Shown: positions 10,991 through 21,739, counted from the first letter of the stretch. The stretch is 64,000 bases of DNA from Myxococcota bacterium (GCA_024276675.1 JAJRWT010000038.1:1-64000); one strand, 5' to 3'. The notes: generated by a model not told the origin, from the sequence alone. Made by a program: numbers and translations.

Positions 10991-11995
10991 ATGGCCACCA
11001 TCGAAGCACGTGACCTGGTTAAACTCTATGGGCACCATCGCGCCGTGGACGGTATCTCCTTCAGCATCGAAAGCGGCGAAGTCGTGGGTTTTCTGGGCCC
11101 CAACGGCGCTGGTAAGACCACCACCATGCGGCTCCTTACGGGCTTTCTGGCACCCACCGCCGGCCTGGCCCTCGTGGATGGTGTGGATGTACTCAAGGAT
11201 CCCGTCGCTGCCCAGCGGCGGCTGGGCTACCTGCCGGAGTCGGCGCCCGTGTATCGGGACATGCGTGTGAGCGATTTCCTGGATTTCGTGGCAAGGGTGA
11301 GGGGCATGGCCCGTGCCGAGCGCGTGGCTGCCGTGGAGCGGGTGGCTCGGCTTTGTGGCCTCACGGAGCGCTTCTACCAGGTGATAGGCAGCCTGTCCAA
11401 GGGCTACCGGCAGCGGGTGGGCCTGGCCCAGGCGCTGGTGCATGGCCCGGGAATACTCGTCCTGGACGAACCCACCAGCGGGTTGGATCCCAACCAGATT
11501 ATCGACATCCGCAACCTGATCCGCGAGATAGGCCGCAGCAAGACCGTGATTCTCTCCACGCACATTTTAATCGAGGTCCAGGCCACCTGTGACCGCGTAC
11601 TCATCATCCACCAGGGCAGGCTGGTAGCCGATGGCAGCACCGAAGAGATCAAGGCCAGGCAGCAGGGAGGGCAGATAGTGAACGTCACCTTCGTACCCGG
11701 AAAGGTGCAACTTTCTCAGGAGCGCATCAGCCAGCTTCTGTCCTGCATACCGGGGGTGGAGCATCTGCGGGACCTGGAGGTGGCCGAGCCCGAGGGCATG
11801 GGTTTCCAGGTCACCTCCAGCCAAGACGTCCGGGCCGAAATATTCGCCCTGGCAGCCGGCAACGGGCTGGTGATCCTGGAACTGGCACGGGAGATCTCCA
11901 GCCTTGAAGATGTGTTCCAGAGGCTCACCACCGGGGATCGACACCTGGGGGCTGCACCGCAGGCAGTCCCGCCGCCTGTTCCAGGGCCTTCCTGA
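10991..11995 (+). CDS. ABC transporter ATP-binding protein
   Basis: Walker A GPNGAGKTTT, signature LSKGYRQRVGLAQAL, Walker B ILVLDEPTSGLD. Confidence 0.93.
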   Translation: MATIEARDLVKLYGHHRAVDGISFSIESGEVVGFLGPNGAGKTTTMRLLTGFLAPTAGLALVDGVDVLKDPVAAQRRLGYLPESAPVYRDMRVSDFLDFVARVRGMARAERVAAVERVARLCGLTERFYQVIGSLSKGYRQRVGLAQALVHGPGILVLDEPTSGLDPNQIIDIRNLIREIGRSKTVILSTHILIEVQATCDRVLIIHQGRLVADGSTEEIKARQQGGQIVNVTFVPGKVQLSQERISQLLSCIPGVEHLRDLEVAEPEGMGFQVTSSQDVRAEIFALAAGNGLVILELAREISSLEDVFQRLTTGDRHLGAAPQAVPPPVPGPS

Positions 11996-12047
11996 ACCAC
12001 CATGCAAGCTCACCCTGCGCCGGGTCGGGTGGGCGGAGCGAGGCGAG

Positions 12048-13943
12048 ATGAACCAATCCACTCCTCCCGAGGACTACCTCGTGGTTGGCACGGCCGGGCA
12101 TATCGACCACGGCAAGACCAGCCTCATTCACAGGCTCACCGGTGTTCACCTGGACACCCTGCCCGAGGAACAGCTCCGCCACATCACCATCGCCCTGGGT
12201 TTCACCGACCTGCTGCTCCCCAGCGGGCGCACCGCGGCCTTTGTGGATGTGCCCGGGCATGAACGCCTGGTGAGAACCATGGTGGCGGGCGCGGCGGGCA
12301 TCGACGCGGCCTTGCTCTGTGTTTCGGCGCTGGAAGGAGTCATGCCTCAGACCAGGGAGCACCTGGCCATCCTGGAACTCATGGGTGTGCGCGACATGGT
12401 GGTGGCATTGACCTTCGCCGACATGGTGGACGACGAACTCCTGCTGCTGGCCCAGGAAGACGTGCTTGACACCCTGGCGGCGGCAGGTCTGGAAGACACC
12501 CCCATAATCCCGTTTTCATCGACCACGGGGCAGGGTGTGCAGGATCTGTTGAAAGTCCTCGACTCCCTGTCGGTAATTCCCCGCAACCTGGATTTTCCGT
12601 TCCGGCTTTGTGTGGACCGCGTGTTTTCCCTGCGAGGCCACGGCACTGTGATCACCGGGACCGTGCGCTCCGGTGTGCTGCGGGAGGGGCAGGAAGTCGA
12701 AGTCCAGCCAGGTTCCCACCGGGCGCGGGTGCGGGGCCTGCAGGTCCACGGCAAGTCCATGGGGTCCACCAGGGCTGGTCTGCGCACAGCCCTGAACCTG
12801 AACCTGGCCCGTGAGCATGTGAACAGGGGGAGCGAGCTGTGCAGTCCCGGCAGCGTCCCGGTGGCACGCACCGTCGATGTGCGCTACCACCACATCCCCG
12901 GCGCTCCCCCCATCAAGGACGGCGGCCAGGTCCGGTTGCTCGTGGGCACTGCCGAGTGCATCGCCAGGGCCCGCACCCTGACATCCCCCGTGCTTCCACC
13001 TCCGGGCCACCCCGAGGGACAGCCATGGGCCGGCTACCTGGAGCTGCTCCTGGATGAGCCGGTTCCGTGTCTACCCGGGGATCGTTTCGTGTTGCGCCGC
13101 GCCTCCCCGGTGAGCACCCTGGGTGGGGGTACGGTGCTGGACCCCTGGGCCATACCCACCAGGCACCGGGACCGCAGGGCCGTGGCGGAGATCCTCAAAA
13201 AGCTGCACCGGGGCGATTCCTCCATGTTGCTCATGCGCGCCGATGTCGAAGGGCTGAGCAGGGAGCAGGCTCGGCAGCGTGCCTGCCTCCCTTCCGGCGA
13301 CCCGGACCATCCATGCTCTTCCGTGGTGATCCTGGGTGATCGTGTACTTCACGCCCATCATGTCCAGCGCCTTCAGAAGGCGGTTCTGGAACAACTGGCC
13401 CGTTTCCATGAGCTGCGCCCCCTGGCGCGGGGAGCCCATCGCAAGGAACTCGCCCATGGCATCCTGCGCCGTCCCGGCGATCGGGTGATGGAATCCCTGT
13501 TGGAGCGAATGCTGGACTCCGGTTCCATCGCCACCAGCAAGGGGCGCTACCGCCTGGCATCTTTCCAGGTGGAGCTGAGCGCTCAGCAAAAGGCTGCCTG
13601 TCAGCGTATCGAGGATGCAGCACGCCAGGCCCATTTGACCCCCTTGCAGGCCGCCCGATTATCCAAGGCCGCAGCACATCCCCAGGGCGAGGATCTCACC
13701 TGGTACCTGCTGGATCGCGGGCACCTGGTGAGGGTGGATACCTTCCTGGCCCATCGCGATGCGGCCAACGCCATGGTGGCCCTGGTGCGCGACCTGTTGG
13801 CCAGGAACGGCTCCTTCTCCCTGGCCGATATCAAACAGGCCACCGGCATGACCCGAAAGCACCTGATCCCCTGGCTCGAATGGCTGGACGCCAACCGGGT
13901 TACGCGCAGAGCAGGGGACCGCCGTCTTCCTGGCCTGGGCTGA
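12048..13943 (+). CDS. selB: Selenocysteine-specific elongation factor SelB-like GTPase
   Basis: [81 protein letters not shown]-terminal winged-helix-like segment. G2/G4 deviate from consensus. Confidence 0.8.
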   Translation: MNQSTPPEDYLVVGTAGHIDHGKTSLIHRLTGVHLDTLPEEQLRHITIALGFTDLLLPSGRTAAFVDVPGHERLVRTMVAGAAGIDAALLCVSALEGVMPQTREHLAILELMGVRDMVVALTFADMVDDELLLLAQEDVLDTLAAAGLEDTPIIPFSSTTGQGVQDLLKVLDSLSVIPRNLDFPFRLCVDRVFSLRGHGTVITGTVRSGVLREGQEVEVQPGSHRARVRGLQVHGKSMGSTRAGLRTALNLNLAREHVNRGSELCSPGSVPVARTVDVRYHHIPGAPPIKDGGQVRLLVGTAECIARARTLTSPVLPPPGHPEGQPWAGYLELLLDEPVPCLPGDRFVLRRASPVSTLGGGTVLDPWAIPTRHRDRRAVAEILKKLHRGDSSMLLMRADVEGLSREQARQRACLPSGDPDHPCSSVVILGDRVLHAHHVQRLQKAVLEQLARFHELRPLARGAHRKELAHGILRRPGDRVMESLLERMLDSGSIATSKGRYRLASFQVELSAQQKAACQRIEDAARQAHLTPLQAARLSKAAAHPQGEDLTWYLLDRGHLVRVDTFLAHRDAANAMVALVRDLLARNGSFSLADIKQATGMTRKHLIPWLEWLDANRVTRRAGDRRLPGLG

Positions 13944-14143
13944 GACTGGCAAGGCGTGGAGATGCCCATTGAGGGTGGCAGTGTCTGCTGTGCCATGACT
14001 TCGGCTGCTCGCACAGCCTGACCAGGCTCACGCTGTTTTTCATGTGGGCGCCGCGAGAATGCGCTATGCTGCCTGCCCGCCGCGCCCTGAGAAAAGGGCA
14101 GGAGGACCAGGGGGCACTCGATCATCAGCGCGGAGTTGGAGAA

Positions 14144-15436
14144 ATGGATCGGACGCGAGGCAGCAACTTTCTGGAACCTGGGGCGACTTTCGGAAGATTC
14201 CGTATCCTTGGGCCCATCGGCGACGATCCCGATGACAGGGTCTACAAGGCGGTTCCCGCGGAATTGCGCGATTTCGAAAGGCCGGTGGCCTTGAAGCTGT
14301 TTCCCTTGCCTCCCGGTTGCTCCTGCGGCTCTGGCCAGGAGCCGGCGGGCCTCGTCATGCCGCCCCCTGACCTGAAACACCCCAACCTGGCGGACTGGCT
14401 GGAAACAAGCCGGGTTGGTCGGCAATGCTACGCGGCCACCGGATACGTTGACGGAGTTTCGCTTGCCCGGCTGGCTGCCCGCGCTTCCGAAATGGGGATC
14501 TCCCTTCCTCCTGGCGCCAGGATTCGCATCGCTCTCCAGGTCGCCATGGGCCTGGAGTACTTGCACGAACTGGGCGATGGAAGCGTCAACTCCCCGAAAC
14601 TCGTTCACGGCAATATTCGTCCATCCAGGGTCATGCTCCAGCGAAATGGCATCGCCAGGCTCCTTTTCTACGGTTTTACGCGAGATGGCGCCCACCCCCC
14701 CGCCATCAACGGCCTGCCCATGGACGTCCTGCGCTGCATGGCGCCGGAGCAGGTGCAAGGCGACGGGCCCCTCACGCAGGCGAGCGACGTCTACTCCATG
14801 GCGGTCGTGTCGTTCGAGATCGCCACGGGCGAACCCATGCTCCCATGTCCCACCAACACCGATTCCACTCCGCGGCAGATCTATGACCAGCAGTTTTCAG
14901 CTCTGGATCTTGATTCTCGAATGGCCGCCGCAGAAGGAGCGATACCGGGTCTTGGCCAACTGTTGCGTCCCGCCCTGGAGCCCGACCCATCCACTCGCCT
15001 GTCACGCATCGCTCCCTTTGTGGCCGGGCTGGAGGATCTTTCCACTAGGAACCCGCTCACTCGTGACCTGGTGGAGTTCGTGCGGCCCTTCCTGCCAGAG
15101 CCCAGAAAGGTGGAAAATCCCTACCAACCACCCGCCGTGACTTTCGCCGTTGCAGGTTTCGCCCTGGACGGCGTGGACCCGGAGACCATCCATCGCCCCC
15201 CCTGCGCGACTCCCTCCGGCATCCCCACGGAAGGACAGCTACGCGCTGAGCGCCATCGCAGCGATGCGCAACCGGACGATGAGCCTGCGGGGACAGGGGA
15301 TACCGTTGTTCCCATGGCTGGCAAGGCTGCTTTACCGGGCAAGCCCATCTCTTCGGATCGAAAGCTGCTGATTCTCTGGGGGCTTGCCATCGTGGTGATC
15401 CTGCTGTTTCTGCTTCTGGTCAACATGGGCAGTTGA
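14144..15436 (+). CDS. Ser/Thr kinase-like protein, probable pseudokinase, C-terminal TM anchor
   Basis: FGRFRILGPIGDD...VALKLF; LVHGNIRPSRVML in place of HRD; LLFYGFTRD in place of DFG; APEQ block; C-terminal LLILWGLAIVVILLFLLLVNMG. Confidence 0.75.
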   Translation: MDRTRGSNFLEPGATFGRFRILGPIGDDPDDRVYKAVPAELRDFERPVALKLFPLPPGCSCGSGQEPAGLVMPPPDLKHPNLADWLETSRVGRQCYAATGYVDGVSLARLAARASEMGISLPPGARIRIALQVAMGLEYLHELGDGSVNSPKLVHGNIRPSRVMLQRNGIARLLFYGFTRDGAHPPAINGLPMDVLRCMAPEQVQGDGPLTQASDVYSMAVVSFEIATGEPMLPCPTNTDSTPRQIYDQQFSALDLDSRMAAAEGAIPGLGQLLRPALEPDPSTRLSRIAPFVAGLEDLSTRNPLTRDLVEFVRPFLPEPRKVENPYQPPAVTFAVAGFALDGVDPETIHRPPCATPSGIPTEGQLRAERHRSDAQPDDEPAGTGDTVVPMAGKAALPGKPISSDRKLLILWGLAIVVILLFLLLVNMGS

Positions 15437-15489
15437 TACGGGCGCTCTTGTTTTCCGGGCCAACCATGGTCATTGGCTACCTGCGAGCC

Positions 15490-15687
15490 CTTGTCCTGGA
15501 AAGGCTCCCATCGCCGGGCCAGCCCCGTTGTGCAAATCGGGTAGGCGCGTCCGTGCAGCCACTTGAAACGGCGTTGCTGTTTCGGCCCCGATTCGCACTG
15601 GCAGCGATCGTTGCGACCGACATGGGGAAATCGGGAATGTGGATGCCTCTTCTTTGTCCAGACAAACCCCCATCCATCGGTTGGCAA
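15490..15687 (-). pseudogene. Short SEC-C-like fragment
   Basis: HVGRNDRCQCESGPKQQRRFKWLHGRA resembles SEC-C consensus GRNDPCPCGSGKKYKKC; no surrounding protein domain. Also partially similar to 370-480(+). Confidence 0.4.
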
Positions 15688-15891
15688 TCTCAGTCTCCCA
15701 GCCGCGAAGCGAACGATTGAGTAAAGGTCTCGACCAGGTGATCATGAAGATCGTAGGCCCTCGCCAGACTCGGCCGGCGGGACTTCGTAGAGCCAGGGGA
15801 CAGCGTGGATTTGCAGGTGGACAAAGGGTTTCCATTCGCCGCTCCGGGACGGCGCATACCTGGATCCCGGGCACTCTTGTCTTCCCGATTC

Positions 15892-17469
15892 TCATCGGGG
15901 TTCCGGCAGGGACGGCGACTGGAGGAAGTGGGGCGGGATGTTGGCACGTTCCAGGAAGGCGGGGGGACCCGGCGGTGGGGTGGCTCGTTTCTCCGAGTCG
16001 TTGCCAGTGTCGGCTTCGTCGCGTAGTGCCACGTAGTAGCGATTCCGGATGTAGGTGGAGAGTTCCTGACCTTCGTCCCTGATGAAGGTGATATCGTAGT
16101 AGACGCCGTCGATGATCACATAGAAAAGGTCGGTGGAGACGGCCATCAGTCGGGGTTCCACGGAGTAGCCGTAGGTCTCGAGGTCAGGCATGTCGATGAA
16201 GAGATCGTCGCCTTCCTGGCTGATGATCACTTCACCCACGGAGTACTGATCGTAGTAGGTGCCCAGGTGGCGGTAGAACTGGCTGGTGTCCAGTTGGTAT
16301 TCGGGGGGAGTGACGGGGCTGGGCAGGTCAAGCAGGGTGGTGAGAGCCGTGCCGACGCTGTAGACGAAGTCGGTACCATAGCCGCTGCTCAAGATGGATA
16401 TGGCGAAGCCCTGTTCCGGGACCATGTACAGTTCTGAGGAGAATGACATGGTGTTGCCCCCGTGGAACCAGGTGGGGATCTGGTAGTAGTGTTCGCCCCA
16501 GGTGAATCCCCTGGCCACGAAAACGGCGTATCCGTAGTGGATTTCGTCGTTGTAGTAGAGGGTGTTCACCTGCTCAATGGTCATCTCCTGGCGCAGCGAG
16601 TCGTCCAGGACGGCGGAGTTTCCATTCATGAGGAAATCCGCGAAAGTGACCATCTGGCTGGGGGTGGACCACACCATGCCCGCCGGGCGGGTCCAGCCGT
16701 GATCGTAGACATCGTTCATCTCCACCGTGCTCATCTGCGTGGCGAAGGCGTCCACGTAGCCGAAACTGGAGGAATAGTCGCCGTCCTGCTCCGCTTCGGT
16801 CCTGCGGGCATAGCTGCGGTCCATTCCCAGCGGCTGGAAGATGTCCTGGGTCATTATGTCGGGCCAGTAGCGATCATCGTTTTCCTGGGTGATGAGGGCG
16901 GCCAGGCAGAAGTGGGGGTTGGAGTAGTTCCAGAAGAGGCCCGGCGGATTCATGAGGTAGTAGTAGTCGGAGAAATCCCCGTAGCTGTAGTCGGCCAATT
17001 GCTCGTCGTCGGGGTTGGATTCCCAGGGTGCGCTGTCCACGACCGCCGCCTGGTGACTCAGGAGATGGTGAACCTGGATCTGCTCGCTCCATGTGGGATC
17101 CAATTCGAATTCCAGCTCCGGCAGGACATCCGCCAGGCTGTCATCGAGGCTGAGATCCCCGGCCTGGACCTTTCGTAGCAACGCGCTCGCGGTGAGCATT
17201 TTCGTGGTGGAGCCGATCTGGAAGAGGGAGTCGGCGGTGATGGGTTCGTCGCGGTCGGGGTGGCCACTCCCGAAGGCCCGGGCAAAGGTGATTTCGCCGT
17301 CTTCCAGCACCGCCACGGACACGCCGGGGGCCTGCGAGTTGGCCAGGTCTTCTTCCAGGGCCTCCACCAGGGCGTCGAAGCGCTGGTCCCATTCCACCGA
17401 TGTGCCGGGTATGTCGAGATCCGGCTGGGACTCGCAGGCAACGAGGACAAGAAAAGTCAGAATGAGCAT
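15892..17469 (-). CDS. Serine hydrolase, beta-lactamase class C/PBP-like lipoprotein
   Basis: MLILTFLVLVACESQ lipobox; APGVSVAVLEDGEITFARAFG, QIGSTTKMLTASALL (SxxK), WNYSNPHF (YxN). Confidence 0.85.
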   Translation of the reverse strand: MLILTFLVLVACESQPDLDIPGTSVEWDQRFDALVEALEEDLANSQAPGVSVAVLEDGEITFARAFGSGHPDRDEPITADSLFQIGSTTKMLTASALLRKVQAGDLSLDDSLADVLPELEFELDPTWSEQIQVHHLLSHQAAVVDSAPWESNPDDEQLADYSYGDFSDYYYLMNPPGLFWNYSNPHFCLAALITQENDDRYWPDIMTQDIFQPLGMDRSYARRTEAEQDGDYSSSFGYVDAFATQMSTVEMNDVYDHGWTRPAGMVWSTPSQMVTFADFLMNGNSAVLDDSLRQEMTIEQVNTLYYNDEIHYGYAVFVARGFTWGEHYYQIPTWFHGGNTMSFSSELYMVPEQGFAISILSSGYGTDFVYSVGTALTTLLDLPSPVTPPEYQLDTSQFYRHLGTYYDQYSVGEVIISQEGDDLFIDMPDLETYGYSVEPRLMAVSTDLFYVIIDGVYYDITFIRDEGQELSTYIRNRYYVALRDEADTGNDSEKRATPPPGPPAFLERANIPPHFLQSPSLPEPR

Positions 17470-17601
17470 GAATCAACCCCTTGAGACTTGAGGTTGTGAT
17501 TGACAGGGACGCTGCGCATGGCGATTCCGGGATCGAGTATACCCCGCTTCGGCTTGCTGCCTGGCTTCGGTAGCGGGCCCGATGGGCTCACGGGAGTTTC
17601 A

Positions 17602-19299
17602 TCACCACCAGAGCGTGTGCTTCGTGACCAGGCCCCGGTGCCAGGCGTCTTCTTCCAGGACGCGGCGCCTCACGGCTTGCCAACCTCCGGCCAGCCACTC
17701 CCTCTGCAAGCAGGCGCCCCGTATCACGCCGCCGCGAAGGCAGGGGTCTTCGATTCCTGGCTGCTGCTTCAGGCCCGGCAGGAGGAACAGGCGAGCGTGC
17801 AGGTTTTCTGTGCCGCGTATACCCATGTGCAGGGCGCCCGCGAAGGCTGGCAGCTCCCTGTCCAGGGCTTCCACGGCCAGCAACAGCAAGGGTTGACCAT
17901 CGTAGATCCGCCGAGTCTCGGTGAGGCGGTCGCTCCATTCCCGGAACAGGAAGGCCACCGGTCTTTCCCCGTGGATTTGTGCCAGGGCGTCGACGTTTTC
18001 CACGCTGCCGCTCATGACCACCAGTGGTATCTCACCCGCTTCTTCGATTGCCCAGGAGAGTATCTCTGCGGGTTCCCCGGGCCAGGCCGGCCATCCCTCG
18101 GAGTGGAAGATGGTCGTATTGGCCCTGCCGGTCACCATCATGGCGGGTACTTGCGCCAGCATCCACGGCGCCAATGCACTCCATGAGAACACTACCAGGG
18201 CCCAGCGGCCGATAGCGCCTACGCGAATGCCGGAAATGGTCAGATCCACGGGGATGGGCGGCAGAAAACCCGCGATGCCGGAGAGAACCAGCACATGTCC
18301 CAGCAGGTAGTATTGGGGAGATTGCTGGGCCGATGCCAGGAAGGCGATAAAGGGCAGGAGCATGCCCCAGAACACTGCCGTGGATTCTCTTCGGGGAGCC
18401 CGCCACGTGACCGCCAGCATGCCCAGCAGGCCCAGGGCCAGGGGCGTGGGGAGCCGGTCCAGGTACAGGATTTCCACCAGGGAACGCCCGCTGCCAAACT
18501 GGCTCTGGCTTCCGTATCCCAGGACGGCTTCCAGGCCGGCGGCGGGAGAGAGTCCCAGCAGGACTGGCGGGGCCATGGTGCCCAGGCCAAGGCCCAAACA
18601 CAGAGTCACCAGGAGGAATAGAGGCCGGGTGCGGGCCAGTCGGGTCCCCATGCGGGAAGAGGCCATTACCAGGTCCACCGATGCAGCGGCCAGAACGGCT
18701 CCCAGGGCGGGTGCCAGCATGTATTCCCGCGTGTTGTAGGCCAGGCCCGCCAGGAGGCCCGCCAGGAGCCAGCGCCAGGTACCTGGCTTGCCCATTGCGC
18801 TCTGGGCGCACCTGGCCGACAGCAGGGTCAGGGCCAGGGCGGGGAGGTCATACCTTGCCATGGCCGCAGTGGACAGCAGGGGAGGGAAGAGGCAGGCGAG
18901 ACTGGCCAGACATGCCGTGGCGCTGCCCCCCACCACGTTCCAGAGAGCCCACAACGCCCATGCCGCCAGCCCCAGGGATGCCGCCGAGACGCAGTGGCTC
19001 ACAAGGACGGGATCCCATTCCCAGGGAGTCACGGAGCAGATGCCTGCCACGAGGGCCGGGTAGAGAGGATTATAGATGGTGTTGGGGATCATGCTGGTGG
19101 CGGCCGCCGCCCTGAAGTCGCCCACCAGGAGGATTCTGGCGATGAAACTGGACAGCCAGGCGGACGTGGAGCCGCGTACATCGTGGAAGGAGTCCAGCCA
19201 GAGCCCAAGGCCCAAGCTGGCCAGCAGCATGGCAAGCAACATCGCCATGAGCGGGAATGCCCATGCCCTGCCGCGACGTGTTGTTTTCTCGATGCCCAA
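17602..19299 (-). CDS. Polytopic membrane protein, PMT/ArnT-like glycosyltransferase
   Basis: Multiple hydrophobic helices; NTIYNPLYPALVAGI, NTREYMLAPALGAVL pattern typical of GT-C-like proteins. Confidence 0.6.
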   Translation of the reverse strand: MGIEKTTRRGRAWAFPLMAMLLAMLLASLGLGLWLDSFHDVRGSTSAWLSSFIARILLVGDFRAAAATSMIPNTIYNPLYPALVAGICSVTPWEWDPVLVSHCVSAASLGLAAWALWALWNVVGGSATACLASLACLFPPLLSTAAMARYDLPALALTLLSARCAQSAMGKPGTWRWLLAGLLAGLAYNTREYMLAPALGAVLAAASVDLVMASSRMGTRLARTRPLFLLVTLCLGLGLGTMAPPVLLGLSPAAGLEAVLGYGSQSQFGSGRSLVEILYLDRLPTPLALGLLGMLAVTWRAPRRESTAVFWGMLLPFIAFLASAQQSPQYYLLGHVLVLSGIAGFLPPIPVDLTISGIRVGAIGRWALVVFSWSALAPWMLAQVPAMMVTGRANTTIFHSEGWPAWPGEPAEILSWAIEEAGEIPLVVMSGSVENVDALAQIHGERPVAFLFREWSDRLTETRRIYDGQPLLLLAVEALDRELPAFAGALHMGIRGTENLHARLFLLPGLKQQPGIEDPCLRGGVIRGACLQREWLAGGWQAVRRRVLEEDAWHRGLVTKHTLWW

Positions 19300-19520
19300 C
19301 AGCCTTCACCACCCGGGTTTTTCGGTACGAGAGGACATAACCTACGATTTCATCCTGCAATCGTACTTCCAGTCGGACCGGCGGGCCTGCTCCCATGCGC
19401 TTCCCCAATGCATTCATGTATTACAATGCAATCGGGCATTCGGATCCTCCCGAAACGCGCCCCCCAGCGGCTCGCTGCCAGGTTCTGGCGGCTGCTGCAC
19501 CAAGCACAGGAGGTGATCCC

Positions 19521-19931
19521 GTGAAACCCTGTAGAGAGTGCCGGCACCAGGTGAGTGAGCAAGCCAGAGCCTGTCCCAACTGCGGAGCGCCACGGCCCGC
19601 CCTGCAGGGTTGGGACGGCTGGGGCTATGAATACAAGAGCCAAGCTCGCATGTTCGGGCTTCCGCTACTACACGTGTCTTTCAAATACCGCCCCGACCAC
19701 GTGCCCGTTCCCGCCGTGGGGGTCATCGCAATAGGCCAGTTCGGAGCGGGTATCATCAACATTTCCCAGTTCGGCGTCGGCCTGTTCTGTGCTTGTCAGT
19801 TCGCCGTGGGTGGTTTCGTTCTGGCGCAGTTCGCCGTTGGCTACTCCATCGTGGTCCAGATGGGGCTGTACCTGCACCAGGGCCGGGGCCAGCTCGTTCG
19901 CAACCTGCTGGAACTCATTCAGGGCCAATAG
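19521..19931 (+). CDS. Zinc-ribbon protein with four hydrophobic 10-residue repeats
   Basis: GTG start after AGGAGG; CRECRHQVSEQARACPNCGAP zinc ribbon; IGQFGAGIIN/ISQFGVGLFC/ACQFAVGGFV/LAQFAVGYSI. Confidence 0.7.
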   Translation: MKPCRECRHQVSEQARACPNCGAPRPALQGWDGWGYEYKSQARMFGLPLLHVSFKYRPDHVPVPAVGVIAIGQFGAGIINISQFGVGLFCACQFAVGGFVLAQFAVGYSIVVQMGLYLHQGRGQLVRNLLELIQGQ

Positions 19932-19954
19932 CCCGGGGATACGAGCCACCCACC

Positions 19955-21616
19955 ATGAAGCGATGGCTGCCATTGGCCTGGTTCATTCTACTGGCCCTGC
20001 TGGTCACATGGCCCGTTGTTCTGGATCCATTCTCGTCGGTGATAGGGCATCCCCAGGCCAGCGCCGGCTGCCATGTCTGGGTCATCTGGTGGGCTCAGCA
20101 GCACCTGGACCAGATCCGGACCGACTTGATCTTCCACCCCTACGGCGGCGACGTGATGCAGCTCTACGGCTCCGACGTCCTGGGTCCGCTGTTGCTGGGC
20201 CGCCTGCCCCTTTCCCCTGTGCTGCTGCACAACGCGTGGGTGATGTTCCTGCTGGTGCTGGGGGGCTGGGGCGCCTTTCTGCTGTCGCGGCATCGTGGAG
20301 CTTCCACTGCCGGGGCATTGTTTGGGGGCACTGTCTTCGCCTCGGCTCCCTTCTTTCAACACGAGATTCTAAACGGCACCACCGAAATCCTGGCGGCCGC
20401 CGTTCTGCCCCTTTTTGCCCTGGCCCTTCTTCGCCTTATGGAGCGTCCGGGCGTAGTGCGGGGGCTCCTGGCGGGGTTGGTGCTGGGCCTTGGTGTCTCC
20501 GCCAGCGCATACAACCTGTTCTTCATGGCCATACTTGGTTGCTGCGTCATGCTGGCCTGGTTGGTCAGGACCTCCCAACCACTGTTGACGCCCGCCCTGC
20601 TGCGTGGGGGTGCGGCGGCGGCGGCGGCGTCCACCTGTTTCGCGCTGCCCCTGGCTTGGTTGCACAGGGTCCACGGTGCCGAGGCTCTCTACGCTCGCCG
20701 CGAGGACTGGACATCTCCCGAGCTGCACATGCCCGACTCCTTCGCCGATCTGTCGGACTGGGTGGACCCTCGGCCAGCCACCATCCCCGTGGACATGACC
20801 TACCCCGACGGCACAGTTTTTCACTACTGGACCACCTGCACGGTCTACCTGGGGCTGGTGGCGCTGGCTCTGCTTCTGCTGGTGCTGTGGCGACGGCGAA
20901 GCGACGGGCTCTTCCTCACGCTCCTGATTGTGTCCGTGCTGATTGCCATGGGTCCCTTCCTGCGGGTGGGGGGCGAACCAGTGATCGTGGCGGGGTACAC
21001 CATCGGGCTCCCTTCCCAACTCCTCGCCAGGCTCTTTCCCCCCTTCACCATCACCGCAATCCACACCTACCGGTATGCTGCCCTGGTGGTGTTGGCTGTA
21101 TCGGTGCTGGTCTCCCGCGCCTTCAAGACCTGGCGTTGGGTCGTTCCCGCCACGCTGCTGCTGTTGCTGGACGTGCTGTTCACGTCTCCCGTCCCCTGGC
21201 CCGTGGCCACCACGCCGGCTCCGTCCAGCCCATTGCTTCGTGATCTGGCCCAACTGCCCCGGGGAGCGGTGTTCGTGGCCCCAATCGAAAAAGAAGACCT
21301 TGGGGACCTGGCCGTGCTGCTGATGGGCCAGACCATCCACGGAAAACCCGTGCAGGATGGCGCCATCCACAGGCGGGCCGGTAGTGACGCCACGTCGCTC
21401 TTCCAGGAAAACCCCATGGTGGCCGAGCTGGCCCGGGTGGGCGGCCCCCGCCTGGTGGGCCCCACGCTTCGCCGCCAGGGCCTGGACCACCTGCGCTCTC
21501 TGGGCTACCGCTACGTGCTGGCCAGGGCGGAGTTCAGCCAGGTTGTGGCCTGGCTGCGGGAAGACCTGGGCGAACCCATGGCTACCGACCAGCGGTGGGT
21601 ACTCTGGGGGCTTTGA
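19955..21616 (+). CDS. Polytopic membrane protein (GT-C/YfhO-like)
   Basis: MKRWLPLAWFILLALLVTWPVVLDPF..., many TM helices; similar layout to the 37.8-39.8 and 40.5-42.6 kb proteins. Confidence 0.65.
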   Translation: MKRWLPLAWFILLALLVTWPVVLDPFSSVIGHPQASAGCHVWVIWWAQQHLDQIRTDLIFHPYGGDVMQLYGSDVLGPLLLGRLPLSPVLLHNAWVMFLLVLGGWGAFLLSRHRGASTAGALFGGTVFASAPFFQHEILNGTTEILAAAVLPLFALALLRLMERPGVVRGLLAGLVLGLGVSASAYNLFFMAILGCCVMLAWLVRTSQPLLTPALLRGGAAAAAASTCFALPLAWLHRVHGAEALYARREDWTSPELHMPDSFADLSDWVDPRPATIPVDMTYPDGTVFHYWTTCTVYLGLVALALLLLVLWRRRSDGLFLTLLIVSVLIAMGPFLRVGGEPVIVAGYTIGLPSQLLARLFPPFTITAIHTYRYAALVVLAVSVLVSRAFKTWRWVVPATLLLLLDVLFTSPVPWPVATTPAPSSPLLRDLAQLPRGAVFVAPIEKEDLGDLAVLLMGQTIHGKPVQDGAIHRRAGSDATSLFQENPMVAELARVGGPRLVGPTLRRQGLDHLRSLGYRYVLARAEFSQVVAWLREDLGEPMATDQRWVLWGL

Positions 21617-21739
21617 GTGGAATCGAACCATCGAGGCTGGCAGCGCTTGGATGGGGCGTGCTGCGCATTCGTTCTCCGCTTCCACGAGCGGCGGCGCCAA
21701 GGGGTGTTATCAGCTTCTCTTCGAAAAGTAGTGAACGAG

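Noticed and set aside
15121-15687. 188-aa minus ORF as a genuine gene
   Set aside because: Most of it is antisense to the pseudokinase 3' end; only the SEC-C-like fragment is of note.
21605-21695. tRNA gene on minus strand (GGTTCGATTCC-like T-arm)
   Set aside because: T-stem does not pair fully and no D-arm, anticodon arm or acceptor stem could be assembled.
20369-21700. 443-aa antisense ORF
   Set aside because: Opposes the polytopic membrane protein; His/Gln-rich composition typical of a shadow frame.
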